Assembly (NCBI RefSeq): GCF_016469335.1
Contig: NZ_CP059888.1
Span: 2,170,001 to 2,234,000, forward strand
Source of the DNA: Flocculibacter collagenilyticus
Lineage (GTDB): Bacteria; Pseudomonadota; Gammaproteobacteria; Enterobacterales; Alteromonadaceae
DNA length: 64,000 bases
Direction: 5' to 3'
Shown here: positions 16,308 through 25,329 of the stretch, one piece after another
How positions within the stretch are numbered: the first letter of the stretch is position 1
How the letters are laid out: each line of letters opens with the position of its first letter
Position numbers and translations under genes: made by a program
Notes under the pieces: model-generated
Told to the model about the DNA's origin: nothing
Seen by the model: the letters and a program-made list of their open reading frames with translations, nothing else
The model's database searches: none

Positions 16308-19175
16308 TTGAAAAAAATCGTCCCTTCACTACTGGTCATGTTACTAGCGGCGTGTAGCCAACCTAGTGATACAGTTAAAGAAACGCAATCTAAAAAAGTA
16401 GAACAACAAAACGCGCTTGAAGGTGTTACTTTTATTGAAGAAGTAAAAGCTGAAGCTGGTAAAACAACCATTCCATATAAAAAGTATGAACTAGAGAATG
16501 GATTAACCGTTATTCTTCACCAAGACACCTCCGATCCATTAGTGCATGTAGACATCACCTATCATGTTGGTTCTGCACGTGAAAAAATTGGTAACTCGGG
16601 ATTTGCTCACTTTTTTGAACATATGATGTTTCAAGGCTCAGATAATGTTGCTGATGAACAGCACTTCAAAATTGTGACTGAAGCTGGCGGTAGCCTGAAC
16701 GGCACAACCAATACCGACCGTACAAATTACTATCAAACCGTACCGGCAAACCAACTTGAAAAAGTATTATGGTTAGAAGCCGACAGAATGGGCTTTTTGC
16801 TAGACTCGGTTACTCAAGAAAAATTTGAAGTACAACGCGAAACGGTAAAAAATGAACGTGGTCAACGTGTTGATAACCGCCCATACGGCCGTTTAAACGA
16901 ACGTGTGAGCATGGCACTTTACCCAGAAAACCATCCATATAGCTGGCCAGTTATTGGTTTTATGGAAGATTTAAATCGCGTTAATGTAAATGATTTAAAA
17001 GCATTTTTCTTACGTTGGTATGGTCCAAACAATGCTACCCTTACCATTGGTGGCGACTTTGCAGAAGAAGAGGCATTAGCATTAGTTAAAAAATACTTTG
17101 GTTCTATTCCTACAGGGCCAGACGTTAACAATGCCGACAAACCACTAGTAACACTCGATAACGACCGTTATATTTCAATGGAAGATAATGTTCATCTGCC
17201 ATTACTATATATGTCGATGCCTACCGTTTACGTTCGTCATGAAGATGAAGCCCCACTAGATACCCTTGCCGAAATTTTAGGTGGCGGTAAAACATCTTTA
17301 CTTTATAAAAATTTGGTGAAGAATCAGTTAGCTGTGCAAGCTTCAGTTAGCCACCCTTGTGCCGAGTTAGCATGTACATTTGATTTATATGCCCTGCCAC
17401 ACCCTGCAAGCGGGAAGTCGTTAGCTGATATTGAAAAAGTGATACGTGACACCTTAGTAGAATTTGAGTCTCGTGGTGTAAAAGACGACGACCTTAATAA
17501 AGCAAAAGCAAAAATGGAGGCTAACTTTATCTTTGGCCTGCAGAGTGTAAGTGGAAAAGTTAGCCAGCTTGCTGCTAATCAAACTTTCACTGGAAACCCT
17601 AACTATATTGAAGAAGATATTAAGCGTTATGCCAACGTGACCAAAGCAGACATCATGCGCGTGTACAACACTTACATTAAAGATAAACATGCTGTAATCA
17701 TGAGTGTGGTGCCAAAAGGTCAGTTAGCCGCTGTTGCGAAAAAAGATAACTTTACGCCACCTGCGCGCAATATTCCTGAATCAGAAGCAACCACAGCTGA
17801 AAGCTTACAAGTTAGAACAGCACAAGATAATTTCGACCGCAGTAAAATGCCAATTGCTAAAGCTAATAAGCCTGTTGATGTACCAAAAATGTGGAGAGAT
17901 GAGTTAGCGAACGGCATTACCGTACTAGGCACGCAAAGCTTAGAAACACCAACAACTTCACTACTTTTCAAGATCCCTGCTGGGCACTTGTACGAAACAC
18001 AGGAACTTAGAGGTTTATCAAGCATTTTGGCCGCAATGCTAAATGAGTCTACTACCGAGCGCTCAGCTGAAGACATGTCTAAAGCACTACAGCTGTTAGG
18101 TAGTCGTGTATCGGTTTATGCATCTGGAAAATACATTAACGTTTCTGTTAATGCGCTTTCAAAAAACCTAACGCAAACTTTGATGTTAGTGAATGAAAAG
18201 CTAATGAAGCCTGCTTTTTTACCAATGGACTTTGCTCGTGTTAAAAACAACACGATTGAAGGCATCAAAAACGGTAAAAAAGATGCTGGTTATTTGGCGC
18301 GCACCGCGTTTAATCAACTACTTCAAAAAGGTGCCTTAAAAGGTCTTCCTTCGTCTGGTACTGAAGCGTCGGTTGCTAATATCAAAGTAGAAGATGTTGT
18401 TAAGTTTTACAAAACGCATTTTAAACCTACCAACGGGCAACTTATTACTGTTTCTAATTTAAATAAAGAAGAACTGCTGGCTAGCTTAACGCCGTTTACT
18501 AAATGGGCAGGTAAAGGCCCAGAGCTAACGGTAACGTTGTCTGAACAAACTCAGCCAACAAAAGTAATCTACTTAGTTAACAAAGATAATGCCGCACAAT
18601 CTGCTATCCGCATAGGTAAACGCAGCTTAACTAAAGACATTGCTGGTGAATACTTTAAAGCTGGGTTAATGAACTTTGCATTAGGTGGTGCATTTAACAG
18701 TCGCATTAACTTAAATTTGCGTGAAGATAAAGGGTACACCTATGGTGCTCGTTCATACTTTACTGGCGATCAGTATGAAGGTGCTTACATCGCTTCCGCT
18801 GAAGTGCGTGCTGATGTGACGGATAAATCACTGATTGAATTTATTGACGAAATAACACGCTACCAAAGCGAAGGGATTACTGATGAAGAGCTTGCCTTCA
18901 TGCGCAATGCCATTAATCAAAGTGATGCGCTTGAATATGAAACACCTAGAGCAAAGCTTGGCTTCTTAGCACAAATTCTTGAATATGACTTAAAGCCTGA
19001 CTTTGTGAAGCAGCGCTCTGAAATAGTAGACACAATCACTAAAGAAGAAATTAACGCGCTTGCTAAGAAGCACTTAAATATTGACTCTATGTTTATGGTT
19101 GTTGTTGGTGACGCTAAAACACTTAAACCTAAATTAGAAGCACTAGGCTATAAAATAGAACCTTACGAAATATAG
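16308..19175 (+). CDS. M16 family zinc metallopeptidase, lipoprotein (two-module insulinase type)
   Basis: The 955-residue protein starts at TTG 16308 after AAAGGAAGC. The lipobox LLAAC with Cys16 marks it as a lipoprotein. The first M16 module has the inverted zinc motif HFFEH (residues 101-105) and downstream KNERGQR with the third ligand glutamate. The second module (from about 535, PKMWRDELANGITVLGTQS) lacks the zinc motif and ends in the family signature NLREDKGYTYGARSYF, which helps close the chamber over peptide substrates. Family members degrade peptides in the periplasm. It is monocistronic, with a terminator 31 bases after the stop. Confidence 0.93.
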   Translation: MKKIVPSLLVMLLAACSQPSDTVKETQSKKVEQQNALEGVTFIEEVKAEAGKTTIPYKKYELENGLTVILHQDTSDPLVHVDITYHVGSAREKIGNSGFAHFFEHMMFQGSDNVADEQHFKIVTEAGGSLNGTTNTDRTNYYQTVPANQLEKVLWLEADRMGFLLDSVTQEKFEVQRETVKNERGQRVDNRPYGRLNERVSMALYPENHPYSWPVIGFMEDLNRVNVNDLKAFFLRWYGPNNATLTIGGDFAEEEALALVKKYFGSIPTGPDVNNADKPLVTLDNDRYISMEDNVHLPLLYMSMPTVYVRHEDEAPLDTLAEILGGGKTSLLYKNLVKNQLAVQASVSHPCAELACTFDLYALPHPASGKSLADIEKVIRDTLVEFESRGVKDDDLNKAKAKMEANFIFGLQSVSGKVSQLAANQTFTGNPNYIEEDIKRYANVTKADIMRVYNTYIKDKHAVIMSVVPKGQLAAVAKKDNFTPPARNIPESEATTAESLQVRTAQDNFDRSKMPIAKANKPVDVPKMWRDELANGITVLGTQSLETPTTSLLFKIPAGHLYETQELRGLSSILAAMLNESTTERSAEDMSKALQLLGSRVSVYASGKYINVSVNALSKNLTQTLMLVNEKLMKPAFLPMDFARVKNNTIEGIKNGKKDAGYLARTAFNQLLQKGALKGLPSSGTEASVANIKVEDVVKFYKTHFKPTNGQLITVSNLNKEELLASLTPFTKWAGKGPELTVTLSEQTQPTKVIYLVNKDNAAQSAIRIGKRSLTKDIAGEYFKAGLMNFALGGAFNSRINLNLREDKGYTYGARSYFTGDQYEGAYIASAEVRADVTDKSLIEFIDEITRYQSEGITDEELAFMRNAINQSDALEYETPRAKLGFLAQILEYDLKPDFVKQRSEIVDTITKEEINALAKKHLNIDSMFMVVVGDAKTLKPKLEALGYKIEPYEI

Positions 19176-19205
19176 TTCGCTTCAACACTTACATAAGTAA
19201 CATTC

Positions 19206-19235
19206 AAAAAACTCCGCTTTAATGCGGAGTTTTTT
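19206..19235. terminator. Bidirectional intrinsic terminator
   Basis: AAAAAACTCCGC and GCGGAGTTTTTT form a perfect stem with A- and T-runs on both sides. It lies between the convergent protease gene and the gene at 19264 and can serve both. Confidence 0.85.
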
Positions 19236-19263
19236 ATATCGCTCATTATTAAAACGAATACTT

Positions 19264-19731
19264 TTACTGAGGTAAGCCAAAACGCTGCTTTGCTAATAAC
19301 AACTGTTTTGAAGAGATACTATCCCCTTTCTCAACTCTATAGTGATTCATTTTTCTAAGCTTCTGAATATCTGAAGAAGCCATCACGTATTTTTTCTTAT
19401 TAAAAATAATACCATCACCAACCAAATAAACATGCAGCTTAGTATTTAAACTTGGCATCATAAGTAAAAGCTCGTCTGAATGGTCGTATTCAGCTTTGGC
19501 CGGATTTACAGACCGCCCTAGTAAAATGGCATTATCGATTTTTTGTTTAAGTGTTGTAGCGCCCTGATGCCTAGCATAAACGACAGCGCCCTCACCCTGC
19601 TTAGATAGCCAATAAACTGATTGAATATATTGCTCTGTATGGGAGTCATACTGATGCTCATCTGTCGCTAATGCGTTCAAAGGTAAAACTAATCCTGCTA
19701 CTAACAATAAAGTAGAAGTGAGTATTTTCAT
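19264..19731 (-). CDS. Unknown secreted/periplasmic protein of 155 residues
   Basis: A clear Sec signal peptide (MKILTSTLLLVAGLVLPLNA, cleavage near ALA-TD) is followed by about 132 residues. I do not recognise the domain. The mature part has no cysteines and contains TEQYIQSVYWLSKQGEGAVVYAR and a beta-rich middle (KLHVYLVGDGIIFNKKKYVM). The gene is alone, convergent with the M16 protease and next to a MITE-like element; no function can be inferred from context. Confidence 0.75.
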   Translation of the reverse strand: MKILTSTLLLVAGLVLPLNALATDEHQYDSHTEQYIQSVYWLSKQGEGAVVYARHQGATTLKQKIDNAILLGRSVNPAKAEYDHSDELLLMMPSLNTKLHVYLVGDGIIFNKKKYVMASSDIQKLRKMNHYRVEKGDSISSKQLLLAKQRFGLPQ

Positions 19732-19870
19732 GAAGATATATCCTTAATAACAAATTTAATTTATACCAAACTTTTATATGACGAAAAGAAGCTGTTCATT
19801 AGCTGAGTAATACTTTCTTATTTTAATTTAAAATTAACGGCATAAATAACATAGTAAAATTGTACCTATA

Positions 19871-20139
19871 CTAGGGCGTGTTGACCTTTCTAGGTCGAAT
19901 TTTGTTCAATCTAAACGTTTTTTGATCGCGGCGTGACAAGTGTCGCTTGGTTATTCCAAGTAAGCGCGTCACAACAAAGAGCAAGAAACGTTTAGATGAA
20001 CCCAAAGGCAGCGCTTGTTTGCCATTTATACTGCGTTATCGCAGTTGCGTGTGGAATAACCACACTTTACCTGCTCTGTCTTGTATAAATGACAAACAAA
20101 CTGCTGCAAAAATGACCTCGAAAGGTCAACACGCCCTAG
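19871..20139. mobile_element. MITE-like element with 26-base terminal inverted repeats
   Basis: The ends are CTAGGGCGTGTTGACCTTTC... and its complement ...GAAAGGTCAACACGCCCTAG, alike over 26 bases with one mismatch, spanning 269 bases. If the terminal TA is counted as a duplicated target, the element begins GGGCGTG, as for TA-targeting (IS630/Tc1-like) elements; this is inference. Inside are further nested inverted pairs: ATCTAAACGTTT with AAACGTTTAGAT, and TTGTTTG-x-CATTTATA with TATAAATG-x-CAAACAA. The open frames inside (for example 19947-20171) reflect the palindromes and are not taken as genes. Confidence 0.7.
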
Positions 20140-20403
20140 CTGTTGTCATATTTTTTTCATCTATTTTCTAACCTTTTTTCAATATAGGGTTTATGTTTAT
20201 AAAGCTTGTTATTTTTTCTTATAACAAGCAACTACATAAGTAATGCTTAAAAATAATTAAATGCTTTCGAAAATATAAAAAAGCTAACGAAAGTTGAATA
20301 CAAATAGAGCATTACTCATTTTTAAAACAACAATCAAACGTTAATACCTACTCCACAATATACGTGGTGTGTATTTCTTTGATTTTTTGGAAGGAAAATA
20401 AAA

Positions 20404-22251
20404 ATGAAAAAAGTAAAACTTAGTCTTTTAAGTGCTGCATTACTTGCATTAGGTTTGCCTGCTCATGCAGCAACAGACCTATTTGCAGGTGAAGCATCAA
20501 GTGCACAATTAAAGAATAGTCTTATAAAAAAAGACTTTATTGAATCCGTTAGTAATTTTAATTTGAATAAAGGTGCGCTGGATTCATCCACAGCAGCACT
20601 AGACATTCAGCTTAACCAAAAGCTTAAAATTAAGTTCACTAAAACAAAAACGAGTAAAAGTAAGTCTGGTTCATTTATTTGGCAAGGCACTGCTTTAGAG
20701 AATGCTTCTTTAGGTAGCAGAATATCTGATGTGCTTAAACGCCAACAGAACTCGGCAATTTTAGTTGAAAACAACGGGAAAATTACGGGTACTGTACGTT
20801 ACGATGGAAAACTTTACCGTATTCGCCCTACAGAAAATAACATTCATCGTGTAGAAGAAATTAACGAATCTAAAATGCCGCAAGATCACCATGACGGTTA
20901 TGTAGATCCTGACAGTCGTCCACTAAGTAAAAACCTACCCGATGTTTCTACACAAGCAAACCCTGTTATTAACGTATTAGTGGCTTACACCTCATCAGCT
21001 GCAAGTCAGTCAGGCGGCATTAACGCATTAATTGACTTAGCGATTACCGAAACAAACAATGGTTATTCTACCAGCGGTGTTAATGCTAGTGTAGCACTAG
21101 TACATTCATATCAAGTGAACTATAGCGAAGCAAGCAATTCAGCAACCGATCTTAGCCGCTTAGCAGGCACCAGTGATGGTTACATGGATGAAGTGCACTC
21201 ACTGCGCGATCAATACGGCGCTGACATGGTGGTGTTAGTAAACGACGTAAATGGTTATTGCGGTCAAGCTGATGCTATTTACGCAAACGCAAGCAGCGCC
21301 TTTGCAATTGTGGATTACGACTGTGCAACTGGTTACTACTCGTTTGGTCACGAATTAGGCCACCTTCAAGGTGCGCGTCACGACCCAGCAAACGATCCTA
21401 CGTCATCTCCTTTTGCCTATGGTCATGGCTACCAAGACCCTAATCAGCAGTGGCGTACGGTAATGGCATATAACTGTAGTTCTGGTTGTACTCGCCAATT
21501 ATTTTGGTCAAATCCTAATAGAACGCATCAAGGCAGAGCGACAGGTACAGCGTCAAGCAGCGACAACACTCGCGTACTAAACAATACAGCAGCAGAAATG
21601 GCAGCTTTTAGAGGCGGCGTTGTTGTTGGAAATAAGCTTGAAAACGGCGTTCCTGTTAATAACCTTTCAGCAAGCAAAGGTAGCACAATAAAGTATGAGC
21701 TAGATGTACCGTCTACAGCAACCAGTGTGCAATTTAACTCTTCTGGTGGCTCTGGCGATATGGACATGTATGTTAAATTTGGCTCACAACCTACCACCTC
21801 TAATTACGACTGTCGTTCATGGACAAATGGCAACTCTGAAAGCTGTTCATTTTCTTCGGCACAAAATGGCACATACTATGTGTTACTTAACGCTTACTCT
21901 ACATTTAGTGGTGTTAGCTTAACAGGTGCTTATACAGAAGGATCGTCTGGCAGTTCTGGCAGCGAAACTAACCTTTCGGCAAGTCAGAACAATTGGAGCC
22001 GATATACTATTGATGTTCCAGCAGGGTCAAGCAAGCTTGAAGTAACCATTACTGGCGGTAGCGGTGACGCAGATTTATACTTAAACCGTTCTTCTGCACC
22101 TACCACGTCGTCTGGTACTTATGTTTGTCGCCCATGGAAAAGTGGCAATGAAGAAACCTGTACCATTAACAACCCAGCCGCAGGTACATGGCATGTTGGG
22201 GTTCACGCCTATTCTACTTACTCAGGTGTAACCTCTAATTGGTCTTACTAA
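20404..22251 (+). CDS. Secreted zinc metalloprotease (reprolysin-like) with two C-terminal PPC domains
   Basis: The 615-residue protein has a Sec signal peptide (MKKVKLSLLSAALLALG...AHAA) and a propeptide to about residue 175. In the catalytic domain HELGHLQGARHDP supplies the HExxHxxxxxH zinc site (His316, Glu317, His320, His326), with a Met-turn in TVMAYNC. Residues about 410-510 and 525-615 are two pre-peptidase C-terminal (PPC) domains, each with SGGSGDMDMYV or TGGSGDADLYL and a pair of cysteines around a WTNGN or WKSGN stretch. Such enzymes are exported and digest proteins outside the cell; PPC domains are often trimmed during secretion. RBS GGAAGG precedes ATG 20404; a terminator follows. 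Confidence 0.92.
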   Translation: MKKVKLSLLSAALLALGLPAHAATDLFAGEASSAQLKNSLIKKDFIESVSNFNLNKGALDSSTAALDIQLNQKLKIKFTKTKTSKSKSGSFIWQGTALENASLGSRISDVLKRQQNSAILVENNGKITGTVRYDGKLYRIRPTENNIHRVEEINESKMPQDHHDGYVDPDSRPLSKNLPDVSTQANPVINVLVAYTSSAASQSGGINALIDLAITETNNGYSTSGVNASVALVHSYQVNYSEASNSATDLSRLAGTSDGYMDEVHSLRDQYGADMVVLVNDVNGYCGQADAIYANASSAFAIVDYDCATGYYSFGHELGHLQGARHDPANDPTSSPFAYGHGYQDPNQQWRTVMAYNCSSGCTRQLFWSNPNRTHQGRATGTASSSDNTRVLNNTAAEMAAFRGGVVVGNKLENGVPVNNLSASKGSTIKYELDVPSTATSVQFNSSGGSGDMDMYVKFGSQPTTSNYDCRSWTNGNSESCSFSSAQNGTYYVLLNAYSTFSGVSLTGAYTEGSSGSSGSETNLSASQNNWSRYTIDVPAGSSKLEVTITGGSGDADLYLNRSSAPTTSSGTYVCRPWKSGNEETCTINNPAAGTWHVGVHAYSTYSGVTSNWSY

Positions 22252-22285
22252 CTGCGTGTTTATAAATCAGTGTAATTAAGTTTAT

Positions 22286-22319
22286 AGCCCGGTATTAAAT
22301 AATCATACTGGGCTTTTTT
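22286..22319 (+). terminator. Intrinsic terminator of the metalloprotease gene
   Basis: AGCCCGGTAT and ATACTGGGCT form a 10-base stem followed by six T. It may also serve the convergent lysR gene. Confidence 0.8.
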
Positions 22320-22349
22320 ATTATTCTTCAAATAGTAAACGTCTCGTTC

Positions 22350-23270
22350 TTAAACCCCTAGCTCAAACAGCGCTTGATTACTAAATAAATAATCCAAAAA
22401 AGCCTGAAGCTTTTTAGGTTTGTTCAACCCTAGTCGATAAACCGCATTAATTGCCATTGGCGGAACATGCCAACTTGGCAAAATGCGTACTAAACTCCCG
22501 CTATTCAATTCATCTTGAATATTATTAATGGGTAACTGTGCAATCCCAACAGCCTGAATAGCAGCTTGCTTCAGTGCTTGAACATTCGCGCAAAAAAAGT
22601 TGCCGTTCACGCTTACTACTCTCATATCTTCAGTACTCACAAAGCTCCATTCGGTATCTGAGTGATTATATTGAAAACGAATACAGTTATGGTGTATTAG
22701 ATCATTTGGATCCAAAATGCTGGCATGATTTGAAATATACTCGGGACTCGCAACTAACACTCTGGTTGACTCACCTAACTGACGAGCGATTAATCTATCA
22801 TCCCTTATTTGTCCTACACGAAATGCCAGATCAATACCTTCATTAAACAAGTCTTCAAATGAATACGACAGCTTTAATGCAATGGTGACCCTAGGAAATT
22901 GCGCTAAGAACTGAGGAATAACTGACTTAGAAATAAACTCACCTAGCGCGGGTGGAGCCGAAATGCGCAAAGTACCCTGAACCTGATCTTCCATAATATG
23001 AATATCATCTTTGAGGGCTTTAAAGTCACTAAGCAACTGCCGTGCCTTCGCACAAGCTACGTCACCTGACTCTGTTACTGTAATTTTTCTTGTTGACCGC
23101 TCAAGTAGTTGCGCATTCAAATGTGCTTCAAGTTTTGAAATTTCTTTACTGACTGTGGACTTCGGTAACCCCATAGATTCCGCGCTTTTAGTAATATTGA
23201 GTGTGTCACACACTGTCACGAATATTAGCAGTGTACGCATATCTATTGTTTCAAATTCACGAACATACAT
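22350..23270 (-). CDS. LysR-family transcriptional regulator
   Basis: The 306-residue protein has an N-terminal winged helix-turn-helix (ITKSAESMGLPKSTVSKEISKLEAHLNAQLLERSTRKITVTESG) described by residues about 26-70, and a C-terminal periplasmic-binding-like effector domain (GTLRISAPPALGEF, EGIDLAFRVGQIRDDRLIAR). The GIDLAFRVG pattern is typical of the group that acts beside oxidoreductase genes. It is divergent from the SDR gene at 23355 with an 84-base gap, so it probably controls that promoter and the Old Yellow Enzyme gene behind it. The effector is unknown. Confidence 0.93.
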   Translation of the reverse strand: MYVREFETIDMRTLLIFVTVCDTLNITKSAESMGLPKSTVSKEISKLEAHLNAQLLERSTRKITVTESGDVACAKARQLLSDFKALKDDIHIMEDQVQGTLRISAPPALGEFISKSVIPQFLAQFPRVTIALKLSYSFEDLFNEGIDLAFRVGQIRDDRLIARQLGESTRVLVASPEYISNHASILDPNDLIHHNCIRFQYNHSDTEWSFVSTEDMRVVSVNGNFFCANVQALKQAAIQAVGIAQLPINNIQDELNSGSLVRILPSWHVPPMAINAVYRLGLNKPKKLQAFLDYLFSNQALFELGV

Positions 23271-23354
23271 TTTCCATAAGCCTAATTGTTTGCATTTATA
23301 GACATAATAGAATGACCTTGTTTTTTCGACAACTCAATATTCAGGAGAATAACT

Positions 23355-24092
23355 ATGTCAACACAATCTATCGCTTTAATTACTGGTTCAAATCGCGGTT
23401 TAGGTCTTGAAACAGCTAAACAATTATCTGCTCAAGGTATTAAAGTTATCCTTGCCGGACGCGACACTAGCCAACTAAATGGCATTATTGCTAATTGGAA
23501 AGGTGAAAATGCACCTGAAGATTTAGTAAAGCTTGATATTACAAATCAACAAGATATTGATGCTGTAGCAGACTATATTGCAACTAAATACGGCCACTTA
23601 GACATTCTTGTTAATAATGCAGGCATTGTTATTGAAGGTGACTGGGTGCAAAACAACAGTGAAAGCGTTTCTTTGGATGAGCTTAAAACAACATTTGACG
23701 TAAATTTATTTGGTCAAATTGCCTTAACTCAAAAATTACTGCCACTTATTAAAAAGAGCGAACAAGGCCGCATCGTTAATGTGAGCAGCATACTTGGCTC
23801 ATTAGCAGTAAATGCCGACACTAACTCTGATTGGGCACCTGTGAAACCGTTTGCATACAATGCTTCAAAAGCTGCACTTAACTTATTTACGATTACGCTT
23901 AGCCAAGCATTAGCAGGCACTAATATTAAAGTTAACAGTGCACATCCGGGTTGGGTAAAAACAGACTTAGGTACTGAGCATGCACCTATGGTTGTTGAAG
24001 ATGGCGCAAAAACCATTGTTCAATTAGCTCTGCTTGATGAAGGTGCGTCAACAGGTGGTTTTTACCACATGGAAGAAAGCCAGCCTTGGTAG
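23355..24092 (+). CDS. Short-chain dehydrogenase/reductase
   Basis: The 245-residue protein is a classical SDR: nucleotide motif TGSNRGLG near residue 10, LVNNAG near 85, catalytic serine in VNVSSILGS and the catalytic pair in YNASKAA (Tyr and Lys). SNRGLGLETAKQLSAQG suggests NADP(H) use because of the arginine in the glycine loop, which is only a tendency. RBS CAGGAGAATAAC precedes ATG 23355. It is divergent from the LysR gene and is followed by a strong terminator before the OYE gene, so the two oxidoreductases may not share one transcript. The substrate is unknown. Confidence 0.92.
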   Translation: MSTQSIALITGSNRGLGLETAKQLSAQGIKVILAGRDTSQLNGIIANWKGENAPEDLVKLDITNQQDIDAVADYIATKYGHLDILVNNAGIVIEGDWVQNNSESVSLDELKTTFDVNLFGQIALTQKLLPLIKKSEQGRIVNVSSILGSLAVNADTNSDWAPVKPFAYNASKAALNLFTITLSQALAGTNIKVNSAHPGWVKTDLGTEHAPMVVEDGAKTIVQLALLDEGASTGGFYHMEESQPW

Positions 24093-24116
24093 GACAAGCG
24101 TTTACACCTGCAAATC

Positions 24117-24142
24117 ATGGAGAGTCTCACTCTCCATTTTTT
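24117..24142 (+). terminator. Intrinsic terminator after the SDR gene
   Basis: ATGGAGAGT and ACTCTCCAT form a 9-base stem with a 3-base loop, followed by six T. Confidence 0.8.
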
Positions 24143-24214
24143 CAGCGTTATTCAATCATTCAACGTTATCCATAAATAATTGAAGTCTGTTCAACCCACA
24201 CTGCAGGAAAAGCT

Positions 24215-25309
24215 ATGTCATCCCTCACTAGAACTAACGAAAAACAGCCTCTTTTTTCACCTATCAATTTAGGAGGTATTTCGCTTAATAACCGCATAAT
24301 TATGGCGCCATTAGCCCGTTCGCGAGCGGACGACAAACATCTACCAAATAATTTAATGCAGACGTATTATCAGCAAAGAGCGACAGCTGGGTTGATCATC
24401 ACAGAAGCGACAATGGTACAACAAGGCCACTCTGCATTCATCAATGAACCGGGTATTTACTCAGATGAACAAATCGTAGGTTGGAGAAAAATCACTGATG
24501 CTGTTCATAAAGAAGGTGGCAAAATTGTTATGCAATTATGGCACGGTGGCAGAACATGCCATCCCTTACTTAACGATGGAAAAGCTCCCGTCGCACCTAG
24601 TGCAATCCCAATTACCAATGAGAAAGCCAGAACACCGTTTGGTGAACAAGAGTACACGACCCCACGAGCACTCACTGTTGAAGAGATTTTGGAGGTAGAG
24701 TCTAGTTTTGAACAAGCAGCAATTAATGCAAAACTCGCAGGGTTCGACGGCGTGGAAGTTCATGCGGCGAACGGCTATCTGCTTGACACCTTCTTAAGAG
24801 ATGGCAGTAATAAACGCAACGATTTATATGGTGGAAGTATTGAAAACAGGGCGCGCATCGTAACCAACATTTTAGATAAAGTTATCTCGATATGGGGTAG
24901 TGACAAAGTCGGTATTCGTTTATCACCGAGCAATAGCTTCAATAGTATGCATGACAGTGACCCACTAGCATTAACGGTTTGGCTCGCTAAAAAGCTAAGC
25001 AAATACAATCTGGCTTATTTACACTTAATGCGAAGCGATTTTTTATCACTTGAAACGGCAGATATATTAACCGCGGCGCTAGAGCACTATTCAGGCAACC
25101 TTATTTCAAATATGGGTTATGACTATTCTGAAGCGAATAAGTCAATAATAGAAGGTGGAGTAGATGCAATATCATTCGGTAGGCCATTTATTGCAAACCC
25201 AGATTTGGTGGCACGCTTTAAAACAAGCGCACCGTTAAATGTATTAAATGAAAACACTATTTATACCGCTGGCCCTGAAGGTTATGTCGATTATCCCACA
25301 ATGGCCTAG
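24215..25309 (+). CDS. Old Yellow Enzyme family ene-reductase (NADH:flavin oxidoreductase)
   Basis: The 364-residue FMN barrel enzyme shows INLGGISLNNRIIMAPLARSR at the N-terminus, QLWHGGR, the active-site stretch VEVHAANGYLLD and FLRDGSNKRNDLYGGSIENRAR, and the phosphate-binding end SFGRPFIANPDLV. It belongs to the NemA/OYE branch that reduces activated alkenes such as enones, maleimides or nitro compounds with NAD(P)H. Context with a divergent LysR gene and an SDR suggests an inducible reductive detoxification set. Native substrates cannot be told from sequence. Confidence 0.94.
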   Translation: MSSLTRTNEKQPLFSPINLGGISLNNRIIMAPLARSRADDKHLPNNLMQTYYQQRATAGLIITEATMVQQGHSAFINEPGIYSDEQIVGWRKITDAVHKEGGKIVMQLWHGGRTCHPLLNDGKAPVAPSAIPITNEKARTPFGEQEYTTPRALTVEEILEVESSFEQAAINAKLAGFDGVEVHAANGYLLDTFLRDGSNKRNDLYGGSIENRARIVTNILDKVISIWGSDKVGIRLSPSNSFNSMHDSDPLALTVWLAKKLSKYNLAYLHLMRSDFLSLETADILTAALEHYSGNLISNMGYDYSEANKSIIEGGVDAISFGRPFIANPDLVARFKTSAPLNVLNENTIYTAGPEGYVDYPTMA

Positions 25310-25329
25310 CAATATTTTCGTTTGGTGGC

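Noticed and set aside
19947-20171. 74-codon frame inside the MITE-like element
   Set aside because: It follows palindromic repeats, lacks a ribosome site and has no protein-like composition.
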